A stretch of 64,000 nucleotides of DNA from an uncultured Prevotellaceae bacterium (lineage in GTDB: Bacteria; Bacteroidota; Bacteroidia; Bacteroidales; Bacteroidaceae). A program made the translations under genes and the position numbers. The notes beneath the pieces are model-generated. The model did no database searches. It was not told where the DNA came from and saw nothing but the letters and a program-made list of their open reading frames with translations. Where the stretch lies: contig CALCEL010000017.1 of the NCBI GenBank assembly GCA_937900485.1, positions 1 through 64,000 on the forward strand. Direction: 5' to 3'. Shown here piece by piece: positions 8,711 to 16,149 of this stretch. The number at the start of each line of letters is the position of its first letter. The stretch's first letter is position 1.

Positions 8711-9322
8711 ATGGAAATCGATTTCAATAAGATGGACGGATTAGTTCCTGCGATTATACAGGATGCGAAGACACTTAAAGTGTTGATGCTTGGTTTCATG
8801 AACGAGGAAGCGTATAAGAAAACTGTCGAGACAAATAAAGTTACATTCTATAGCCGTACAAAGCAGAGATTGTGGACTAAAGGCGAGACAAGCGGCAACT
8901 TCCTCAACGTTGTTGAGATTAAGAATGATTGCGACAAGGACACTTTGCTGATTAAAGTCAATCCGCAAGGACCGGTATGTCATACAGGCGCTGACACATG
9001 TTGGAACGAGAAGAATGAGAACCCACTGATGTTCTTGGCAGAGCTTCAGAGATTTATAGAGAAAAGACATGAGGAAATGCCGGAAGGCTCATACACAACA
9101 AGTTTATTCAAGGACGGATGTCACCGTATGGCCCAGAAGGTTGGCGAGGAAGCGTTGGAGGCAGTCATCGAGGCCGTGGCAAACAACAATGAGCGTTTGG
9201 TATACGAGGCATCAGACATGCTGTATCACCTCATCGTCCTTTTGACTTCAAAGGGATTGACAATTGAGAATCTGGCCGAGGAGCTTGCAGTAAGACATGA
9301 TCCTAACTGGCACAAGCACTAA
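8711..9322 (+). CDS. hisIE: Bifunctional PRA-CH / PRA-PH
   Basis: A 203-residue fusion performing steps two and three of histidine synthesis. Residues about 1-105 are the phosphoribosyl-AMP cyclohydrolase (FYSRTKQRLWTKGETSGN, then the Cys/His zinc segments CDKDTLLIKV and GPVCHTGADTCW). Residues about 112-203 are the MazG-like phosphoribosyl-ATP pyrophosphatase (KVGEEALEAVIEA, EASDMLYHLIVLL). Fusion is the normal Bacteroidetes arrangement. It closes the his block; a 76-bp gap precedes ftsE. Confidence 0.95.
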   Translation: MEIDFNKMDGLVPAIIQDAKTLKVLMLGFMNEEAYKKTVETNKVTFYSRTKQRLWTKGETSGNFLNVVEIKNDCDKDTLLIKVNPQGPVCHTGADTCWNEKNENPLMFLAELQRFIEKRHEEMPEGSYTTSLFKDGCHRMAQKVGEEALEAVIEAVANNNERLVYEASDMLYHLIVLLTSKGLTIENLAEELAVRHDPNWHKH

Positions 9323-9398
9323 TAAAGAAGAGACATTTCACATATCTTCGTGTTTACGTCAACAAAATAATGTTCATTATTGATAATCCGAATGTTAT

Positions 9399-10337
9399 AT
9401 GACTTTGATTGATTACAAAAATGTCAATATATACCAAGAATCGCAGATGGTTCTCAAAGACGTGAGTTTCACAGTCAACGAAGGAGAATTCATCTATCTC
9501 ACTGGTAAGGTAGGCTCAGGAAAGAGTACTTTGCTAAAAACCATTTACGCAGAGATTCCTGTCTGTGAGGGTAAGGCTGAGGTATTAGGGTTTGACATAA
9601 CAAAAATTAAGCAGAAGAGAATACCAGAGCTTAGACGTAAGCTTGGAATAATATTCCAGGATTTTCAGTTGCTGACAGATAGAACAGTTGAAGCCAACCT
9701 CAGATTTGTGCTAAAGTCCACAGGATGGAAAGATAAGCACGAGATGGACCAGCGTATAAAAGACGTGCTGGAACTTGTCGGAATGAGTACAAAAGGCTAT
9801 AAAATGCCAAACGAGCTCAGTGGTGGTGAGCAACAAAGAATCAGCATCGCCAGGGCAATACTGAACAAACCGCAGCTGATTCTTGCTGACGAGCCAACGG
9901 GTAACCTCGATGTAGAGACAAGCAACAACATAACAGAGCTGCTGCAAGATATATGTAAAGCAGGTTCAACGGTTATCATGATTACTCACAACATGAATCT
10001 TCTCTCAAAGTATCCGGGAAAAGTATACAGATGTGAGGATCACACGCTCAGCGAGCTCAACGTGCCGGAGTCGTTCGACTTGTCACAACTCAGCGATGAG
10101 GAAGTCACGTTCTTCGAGAGTAAGTCCGAGGAAGAAAAGGCTAAGCAGAATGCTGAACAAAGACAAAACGCCGACAACACCGAGAACGTCGCAGTGAAGC
10201 CAGAGCCTAACAGGACGAGGGAAGACCTGTCCAAGCACAACCTTCAGCCGATAGATTTGGACGGATTCTGTCCGAGTGATATAACCGAGATTGACAATAT
10301 CATCAGGAAGCATAACACTGATGAAGTCATTGATTAA
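9399..10337 (+). CDS. ftsE: FtsE-like ABC ATPase with acidic C-terminal tail
   Basis: The first ~220 of 312 residues are an FtsE-type ATPase: Walker A GKVGSGKST (36-44), the Q loop in IIFQDFQLL, signature LSGGEQQR and Walker B LILADEPTGNLD. FtsE partners FtsX at the division site to activate peptidoglycan hydrolases. FtsX is not adjacent; lysC follows 33 bp later. Residues about 222-312 are an extra acidic, Gln/Glu/Asn-rich tail (LSDEE, SEEEKAKQNAEQRQNAD) absent from ordinary ~220-230 residue FtsE. I read it as a disordered interaction tail. A related LolD-type ATPase is possible but less likely given the Bacteroidetes neighbourhood. Confidence 0.8.
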   Translation: MTLIDYKNVNIYQESQMVLKDVSFTVNEGEFIYLTGKVGSGKSTLLKTIYAEIPVCEGKAEVLGFDITKIKQKRIPELRRKLGIIFQDFQLLTDRTVEANLRFVLKSTGWKDKHEMDQRIKDVLELVGMSTKGYKMPNELSGGEQQRISIARAILNKPQLILADEPTGNLDVETSNNITELLQDICKAGSTVIMITHNMNLLSKYPGKVYRCEDHTLSELNVPESFDLSQLSDEEVTFFESKSEEEKAKQNAEQRQNADNTENVAVKPEPNRTREDLSKHNLQPIDLDGFCPSDITEIDNIIRKHNTDEVID

Positions 10338-10370
10338 ATAAAAGAAATATAAAGAATCAATATATTCACT

Positions 10371-11690
10371 ATGAAAGTACTTAAATTTGGTGGAACATCT
10401 GTAGGCACTCCTCAGAGAATGAAGGATGTCGTAAAGCTGATAACAGACGGAGAGCAGAAAATCGTCGTTCTTTCCGCTATGTCAGGAACAACAAACACAT
10501 TGGTTGAGATATCCGATTATCTCTATAAGAAGAATCCAGAGGGAGCAATGGAGACAATCAATATTCTTGAGCAAAAATACAAGAAACATGTTGACGAGCT
10601 CTACAACACAGATGAGTTCAAGAAAAAGACTCTTGAGTTCCTGAAGCAGGAGTTCGATTACTTACGTTCTTTCACCAAGGGTATTTTTACCATGTTTGAA
10701 GAAAAGATAATTGTCGGACAAGGTGAAATCCTCAGCACTAACATGGTGACTAATTATCTTATTGAGAACGGATACAACGCAGTGCTCATTCCTGCTCTCG
10801 AGTTTATGAGAACAGACAAGAACGCAGAGCCGGACCTTCAGTACATCAGAGAGAAAATCCAGGTTCAGTTGGACGAGAACAAGAACAAGGATATATATAT
10901 CACACAAGGTTTCATCTGTCGTAACGCCTATGGTGAGGTCGACAACCTTCAGCGAGGCGGCTCAGACTATTCCGCATCATTGATTGGCGCCGCAGTCAAC
11001 GCTTCTGAGATTCAGATATGGACAGACATTGACGGAATGCACAACAACGACCCACGTTTCGTGGACAAGACATCCCCTGTAAGCCACTTGCACTTTGAAG
11101 AGGCTGCAGAACTGGCTTACTTCGGTGCAAAGATACTTCACCCGACTTGTGTACAGCCAGCTAAATTCGCTGGTATACCAGTTAAACTTCTTAACACTAT
11201 GGAACCTACAGCTCCAGGCACAATCATCAGCAACGAGACTGAGGCAAAGAAAATCAAAGCCGTTGCCGCTAAGGATAACATCACATCAATAAACATAACG
11301 TCAAGCCGTATGCTGCTCGCACACGGGTTCTTACGTAAGGTGTTCGAAATCTTCGAGAGCTACAAGACAAGCATCGACATGATCACGACAAGCGAGGTTG
11401 GGGTTACTGTGACTATCGACAACACAACCAACCTGCCAGCCATATTAGACGAGCTTAAGAAGTTCGGACGTGTTAAGGTGGATGAGAATATGTGTATCAT
11501 CTGTGTCGTTGGCGACCTTGACTACCACAACGTGGGATTTGAGGCAAAGGCTACTGACGCACTGAAAGATATTCCTGTTCGTATGATCTCATACGGAGGC
11601 AGCAATCACAACATCTCCTTCCTTATCTCTGCGGAAGACAAGAAGCATGCGCTTCAGTCATTGTCTGACCATTTGTTCAACAATAAATAA
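10371..11690 (+). CDS. lysC: Aspartate kinase
   Basis: A 439-residue monofunctional aspartokinase, first step of the lysine/threonine/methionine family. It has KFGGTSVGTP at the N-terminus, the GGSDYSASL substrate loop, IWTDIDGMHNNDPR, and two C-terminal ACT domains (about 300-435) for feedback control. It is not fused to homoserine dehydrogenase, and lysA follows on the same strand, so this copy probably serves lysine and meso-diaminopimelate for the wall. Confidence 0.93.
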   Translation: MKVLKFGGTSVGTPQRMKDVVKLITDGEQKIVVLSAMSGTTNTLVEISDYLYKKNPEGAMETINILEQKYKKHVDELYNTDEFKKKTLEFLKQEFDYLRSFTKGIFTMFEEKIIVGQGEILSTNMVTNYLIENGYNAVLIPALEFMRTDKNAEPDLQYIREKIQVQLDENKNKDIYITQGFICRNAYGEVDNLQRGGSDYSASLIGAAVNASEIQIWTDIDGMHNNDPRFVDKTSPVSHLHFEEAAELAYFGAKILHPTCVQPAKFAGIPVKLLNTMEPTAPGTIISNETEAKKIKAVAAKDNITSINITSSRMLLAHGFLRKVFEIFESYKTSIDMITTSEVGVTVTIDNTTNLPAILDELKKFGRVKVDENMCIICVVGDLDYHNVGFEAKATDALKDIPVRMISYGGSNHNISFLISAEDKKHALQSLSDHLFNNK

Positions 11691-11693
11691 TGT

Positions 11694-11835
11694 AATATAT
11701 TATCCATCCAAGCCCGGCATAGGGTTTTGGATGGATGATAGTAATATATTAACAGCCGGCACATAGACATACACACGGCTGACACATTATTCGGAAACAT
11801 ACATATTATTCGGGAAGATACAGAATAATATGTAT
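11694..11835. other. Two hairpins between lysC and lysA
   Basis: An imperfect inverted repeat joins 11694-11711 to 11727-11750 (core ATCCATCCAA / TTGGATGGAT), and a perfect 13-bp one joins 11799-11811 to 11823-11835. Neither has a U tract. They may be a 3' stabiliser of lysC or a lysA leader structure. I see no lysine-riboswitch core. Confidence 0.55.
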
Positions 11836-11942
11836 TCGTAACACGGATATACATATTCAATTATTAATAACGACAAATTGTTTTACTGATTAAAACAGGT
11901 ATGACAAACGTCTTTACAAAACACAAGTAAAGAGATTGACTT

Positions 11943-13097
11943 ATGGATATAGCAAACACAAACAAACTCAGTGGCATTCGCACTCCGTATTACTACTACG
12001 ACACTAATCTTTTGCGCGACACGCTTAAAAGCATCAATGACGAGGTATCTAAGTATGACGGATATTTCGTCCACTATGCCATCAAGGCAAACGCAAACCT
12101 GAAGTTGCTGAAAATCATCAAGGATGCCGGATTCGGTATAGACTGTGTCAGCGGAGGAGAGATAGAGAGAGCTTTGGAAGCTGGCTTCTCGTCTGAGAAA
12201 ATCGTGTTTGCAGGAGTAGGAAAGAGTGACTGGGAGATTGAACTCGCAGTGGACAACAACATATTCTGCTTCAACGTGGAGAGCATACCTGAACTCGAGG
12301 TCATAAACGAGATATCCGCAAAAAAAGGCAAAGTGTCAAATGTCTGTTTCAGAATCAACCCAAATGTTGGAGCGCATACACACGCCAACATCACAACGGG
12401 ATTAGCTGAAAATAAATTCGGCATCGCAATGGAAGATATGGAAGACATAATAAAGATGTCATCCACAATGAAGAACGTAAACTTTATTGGACTTCACTTC
12501 CATATCGGTAGCCAAATCTTGGATATGTCGGATTTCGTGGCTTTGTCAGAGAGAATAAACGAGCTGCAAGACAAACTTGTGGCTGACGGCATAAAACTGC
12601 AAATCATCAACGTGGGAGGCGGACTTGGCATCGACTACCAGAACCCGCAGGAAAACTCAATACCAAACTTCAAGGACTATTTCGCCACATACCACAAACA
12701 TCTGAAGTTACGCCCTGGACAGACCGTACACTTCGAGTTGGGTAGGGCTGTTGTCGGACAGTGCGGCGCACTCATCACAAGAGTGAACTACATGAAGAAA
12801 GGCGCAGTGAAACAGTTCGCCATCGTCGACGCGGGAATGACAGACCTCATACGCCCGGCATTATACGACGCAGTCCACAAAACCATAAACCTGACAAGTG
12901 ACGAGCCTGAGCAGCTTTATGACGTTGTGGGGCCAATATGTGAGTCGAGCGACGTGTTTGTCAAGGACATAAAACTGAACGCTGTGAGACGCGGAGACAT
13001 AATCGCAATGCTGTCAGCAGGCGCTTATGGTGAGATTATGGCGTCACAGTATAACTGCAGGAGACTTCCGGAGAGCTATACCTCTGACGAGATTTGA
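11943..13097 (+). CDS. lysA: Diaminopimelate decarboxylase
   Basis: A 384-residue fold-III PLP decarboxylase making lysine from meso-diaminopimelate. The PLP lysine is in HYAIKANANLKLL; the HFHIGSQI and NVGGGLGIDY phosphate-binding segments and the CESSDVF catalytic Cys segment are all in order. Length is slightly below the usual 400-420. It is 252 bp from lysC and followed by 377 bp without a gene. Confidence 0.94.
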   Translation: MDIANTNKLSGIRTPYYYYDTNLLRDTLKSINDEVSKYDGYFVHYAIKANANLKLLKIIKDAGFGIDCVSGGEIERALEAGFSSEKIVFAGVGKSDWEIELAVDNNIFCFNVESIPELEVINEISAKKGKVSNVCFRINPNVGAHTHANITTGLAENKFGIAMEDMEDIIKMSSTMKNVNFIGLHFHIGSQILDMSDFVALSERINELQDKLVADGIKLQIINVGGGLGIDYQNPQENSIPNFKDYFATYHKHLKLRPGQTVHFELGRAVVGQCGALITRVNYMKKGAVKQFAIVDAGMTDLIRPALYDAVHKTINLTSDEPEQLYDVVGPICESSDVFVKDIKLNAVRRGDIIAMLSAGAYGEIMASQYNCRRLPESYTSDEI

Positions 13098-13397
13098 TTA
13101 TAATCTCCTCTGTCGACTGATATCGACAGATGATAAGTCGTACGTATCGGGCTTACTTGACTAACCACATCATAGCCTCGTTCTATTAGTATTCAAACTG
13201 TAACGACCGACACGGCACAAAGAATGAAAGTCGTCTTTGTACCTTATATATAATTCATCATTGTCTGAAGTGACGAAGATAGCGCAATAAGCACCGTCAT
13301 CAGTTCGTCCACATCGAAGAACATATAAGAAATAAGGTGAACAGAAATGACAAACGATATAGATAATTTGTCATGTAAAATTCACAAAACGGCAAAA
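13098..13397 (+). other. Structured 3' region of lysA, possible small RNA
   Basis: No reading frame. Two clear hairpins: TCTGTCGA / TCGACAGA (13109-13116 with 13123-13130) and ACAAAGA / TCTTTGT (13217-13223 with 13234-13240). The first strong terminator after lysA is at 13398, so a lysA transcript would have a ~330-nt structured 3' UTR, or a separate small RNA lies here. No good promoter match was found. Confidence 0.4.
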
Positions 13398-13429
13398 ATG
13401 TCAGCATGAAACATGCTGGCATCTTTTTT
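13398..13429 (+). terminator. Intrinsic terminator between lysA and grpE
   Basis: An 11-bp stem 13398-13408 with 13412-13422, followed by T6. The one non-Watson-Crick pair is G-U only if read on the + strand, which indicates + orientation. It ends 46 bp before grpE, so grpE needs its own promoter or reads through. Confidence 0.8.
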
Positions 13430-13474
13430 GTTGTTTATGAAGGGAAATAAATAATGACAAAATAAATAATCAAA

Positions 13475-14065
13475 ATGGATAACGAGAACGTAGAAGAAAA
13501 GAATATAGAGTCTGAGGAGATGGATATGGAGAAAGATACGGACTCCAGTGAGAACATCTCTGAAAAGACTGAGACAGAAAAGACAGAAGAGGAAGTGAAA
13601 GAGCCGACAGTAGAGGAGAAACTCGCTGAGGCGGAGGCTACAATTGCTAAGCTTAAGGAGCAAGCTTTATATAAGCAGGCCGAGTTTGACAATTACCGCA
13701 AACGAAGCATCGCTGAGAAAAGCGAGCTGATTCATAACGGCGGACAGAAAGTAATCACCAATCTTCTTCCGATAATCGATGACTTAGAGCGCGCGGAGAG
13801 TAACATGGACAAGATGGACGACGTGAAGGCGGTGAAAGAGGGCGTGGCTCTCATCATCGACAAATTCCTCAAGGCACTCGCAAAAGAGGGACTTAAGAAG
13901 ATTGACTGCGTCGGACAGGACTTCAATACAGACTACCACGAGGCGATAGCATTGGTGCCAGGATTGCCTGAGGACCAGAAAAACAAGGTGATTGATTGCG
14001 TGGAATGTGGTTACACCCTTAATGACAAGGTGATACGTCACTGTAAGGTCGCTGTGGCTCAGTAA
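13475..14065 (+). CDS. grpE: Nucleotide exchange factor GrpE
   Basis: A 196-residue GrpE. An acidic N-terminal stretch (1-50, rich in Glu) leads into a coiled coil (about 50-110, including AEFDNYRKRS), then the C-terminal beta-domain with the VDCVECGYTLNDKVIRHCKV-like ending typical of GrpE. It exchanges ADP for ATP on DnaK. It is transcribed with dnaJ 51 bp downstream; dnaK is not in the window. Confidence 0.94.
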   Translation: MDNENVEEKNIESEEMDMEKDTDSSENISEKTETEKTEEEVKEPTVEEKLAEAEATIAKLKEQALYKQAEFDNYRKRSIAEKSELIHNGGQKVITNLLPIIDDLERAESNMDKMDDVKAVKEGVALIIDKFLKALAKEGLKKIDCVGQDFNTDYHEAIALVPGLPEDQKNKVIDCVECGYTLNDKVIRHCKVAVAQ

Positions 14066-14116
14066 CATTCATATGTGTTGATTATTCTTATAACATAACA
14101 TTAAGATATAACTCTG

Positions 14117-15286
14117 ATGACTAAAAGAGATTACTACGAAGTGCTTGGAGTGGACAAAAACGCTTCAGACCAACAGATAAAGGCCGCTTATAAGAAATTG
14201 GCCATCAAATATCATCCGGACAGAAACCCGGGTAACAAGGAGGCCGAGGAGAAATTCAAAGAGGCTGCAGAGGCTTATGATGTGTTGCATGACCCCGAGA
14301 AACGCCAACGCTATGATCAGTTCGGACATGAGGGGCTGAATGGCATGGGTGGATTCAGCGGAGGACAAGGCTTCGACATGAATGATATCTTCTCCGCATT
14401 CAGCGACATCTTTAACGGTGGAGGATTCGGCGGAGGATTCAGCGGTTTCAGTAACTTCGGAGGTGGTCAGCAAAGAGGACGTAAGCCGGTGTTCCGAGGT
14501 AGAGACCAGAGAATGCGTGTACAGCTCGACCTGTCAGAGATTGTCAATGGAACGACGAAAAAGTTCAAGGTCAAGAAGGATGTGGTCTGCTCTCATTGTA
14601 ACGGCTCAGGCTCAGCTGACGGAAAAACTGATACATGCGGCACGTGTAAAGGTAGCGGATATGTGCTGCGTCAGCAACGTTCCATATTAGGCATGATGCA
14701 GACACAAAGCGTGTGCACCGCCTGCAATGGTGAAGGTACGACAATCAAGAATAAATGCCAATATTGTCACGGCGAGGGCATCGTTCCTGGCGAGAGCATC
14801 GAGGAGATAAAATTCCCAGCGGGTCTTCAGGAAGGAATGGTTCTGACACTCGAGGGAAAGGGTGGTGCCGGACGTCACAAAGGTATCAACGGCGACTTGC
14901 AAATCGTCATCTCAGAGAAGGCGCACCCTGAGCTTTTACGTGATGGTAATGACATCGTTTACAACCTCTTACTTACTATTCCACAAGCCACATTAGGTTG
15001 TCAGGTCGAGGTTCCGACAGTCGACGGAAAGGCTAAGCTGACAATAGAGCCAGGTACACAGCCGGGAACAGTGCTGAGACTGAGAGGCAAGGGTATTCCT
15101 GAGGTTCAGGGATATAACAGAGGACATAAGGGTGATGAGCTGGTGAACATCAGCATTTACGTGCCACAAACTCTCACGAAAGACCAAAAGAAGGCTATGG
15201 AGTCGTTTGCCAACAGCAGCGAGTTCACACCTAACGAGAGCATGAAGAAGAAGATTTTCGAGAAGTTCAAGGCTCTGTTTGATTAA
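14117..15286 (+). CDS. dnaJ: Chaperone DnaJ
   Basis: A 389-residue type I J-protein: J domain 1-70 with the HPD motif (YHPDRNPG), Gly/Phe-rich linker about 75-125, four zinc-finger repeats (CSHCNGSG, CGTCKGSG, CTACNGEG, CQYCHGEG), and the C-terminal substrate-binding domains. It stimulates DnaK ATPase. Complete and ordinary; second gene after grpE, followed by a strong terminator. Confidence 0.96.
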   Translation: MTKRDYYEVLGVDKNASDQQIKAAYKKLAIKYHPDRNPGNKEAEEKFKEAAEAYDVLHDPEKRQRYDQFGHEGLNGMGGFSGGQGFDMNDIFSAFSDIFNGGGFGGGFSGFSNFGGGQQRGRKPVFRGRDQRMRVQLDLSEIVNGTTKKFKVKKDVVCSHCNGSGSADGKTDTCGTCKGSGYVLRQQRSILGMMQTQSVCTACNGEGTTIKNKCQYCHGEGIVPGESIEEIKFPAGLQEGMVLTLEGKGGAGRHKGINGDLQIVISEKAHPELLRDGNDIVYNLLLTIPQATLGCQVEVPTVDGKAKLTIEPGTQPGTVLRLRGKGIPEVQGYNRGHKGDELVNISIYVPQTLTKDQKKAMESFANSSEFTPNESMKKKIFEKFKALFD

Positions 15287-15318
15287 AGTACACTCGTCAA
15301 ACAAATGATATTAACTTA

Positions 15319-15357
15319 GACAGAAAGTGTCATGTTGATGACACTTCCTGTCTTTTT
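15319..15357 (+). terminator. Terminator of grpE-dnaJ
   Basis: A long stem GACAG-x-AAGTGTCAT pairing with ATGACACTT-x-CTGTC (one mismatch), then T5, 33 bp after the dnaJ stop. Confidence 0.88.
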
Positions 15358-15524
15358 GTATGACAATTTGTCACTCAAGGTTATTGAAACATCAATAATC
15401 AGACAGCAACATCTGAACTGAAAGACTAAAGATACTAGGCTAACATGTAGCCAAACACATATCACCTTATAATGGGACAATAATTATCAAGTCCTCAACC
15501 AAGAAAAACAAAGTGGAAAAACAG

Positions 15525-15840
15525 ACAATTTGGTCTCTAACCAAATTTCTTATGACTTTTTTTTTATCTAAAACAGGGCAACTTACTGATATTCTTAAAA
15601 CAAGGCTTCTAAAAACTTTGTGTCTCTTTTTTGAAATTCTTAGGTTAGGATATAGTCTATACGCAGGTCTGAGAATTTAAAAATCCTAACCTGAACTTTT
15701 CAACGTCCTAACCTAAGATTTTCACATAAGGAATAAACCACGAGAAAATTCCAGAAGTCATTTTTTCGTTGTCATGTGTCAACGGAAAAAGAGGAGTTTC
15801 GAACAGTGAAAATTATGTGTGCGGATAGGAAATTTGGTAA
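15525..15840 (+). repeat. Dispersed structured repeat, copy A
   Basis: About 316 bp of non-coding sequence, repeated at 31936-32252 (same orientation) and 59585-59881 (inverted). Landmarks in order: AATTTGG / CCAAATT hairpin (15528-15548), a ttaaaacaaggc stretch, GAAATTCTTAGGTTAGGAT (from 15633), AATCCTAACCTGAAC (from 15682), GTCCTAACCTAAGATTTTC (from 15705), an imperfect TTTTTCGTTGtcatgtgTCAACGGAAAAA palindrome (15762-15790), GAGTTTCGAACAG and a closing AATTTGGTAA. The three CCTAACCT octamers alternate in orientation, so the unit should fold. No reading frame. It lies between the convergent dnaJ and DUF5686 genes. The ~170 bp on each side of it hold nothing I recognise. Confidence 0.85.
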
Positions 15841-16037
15841 GTAATAATCACAATGATTTAAGGCGTATAAACTCAAGGAATTGGCATAACAAATACACGT
15901 TTGCCCCTACTAATGTTGTAACCATCCAGTAAACAATATAATTTCACAGTCTTAGTTTCAGTGAATTTGAATATGGATTTCCATGTTTGGCAGACAATAT
16001 AGATTTGTATTACACATTGTAATAAATATTAACAAAA

Positions 16038-16065
16038 ATCCGCAATGTCATTCGGCATTGCGGAT
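16038..16065 (-). terminator. Terminator of the DUF5686 gene
   Basis: Perfect 10-bp stem ATCCGCAATG / CATTGCGGAT (16038-16047 with 16056-16065), followed on the minus strand by T5; about 85 bp past the stop codon. Confidence 0.85.
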
Positions 16066-16149
16066 AATTCATTTATTAGTATTAGTGTTTACACGTTTTA
16101 CGGATACTTAGACCATATCACAATATCTGCATCTCGGTGTCACAAGATA

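Noticed and set aside
11694..11942. Lysine riboswitch before lysA
   Set aside because: Hairpins exist but the conserved five-way junction core is not visible.
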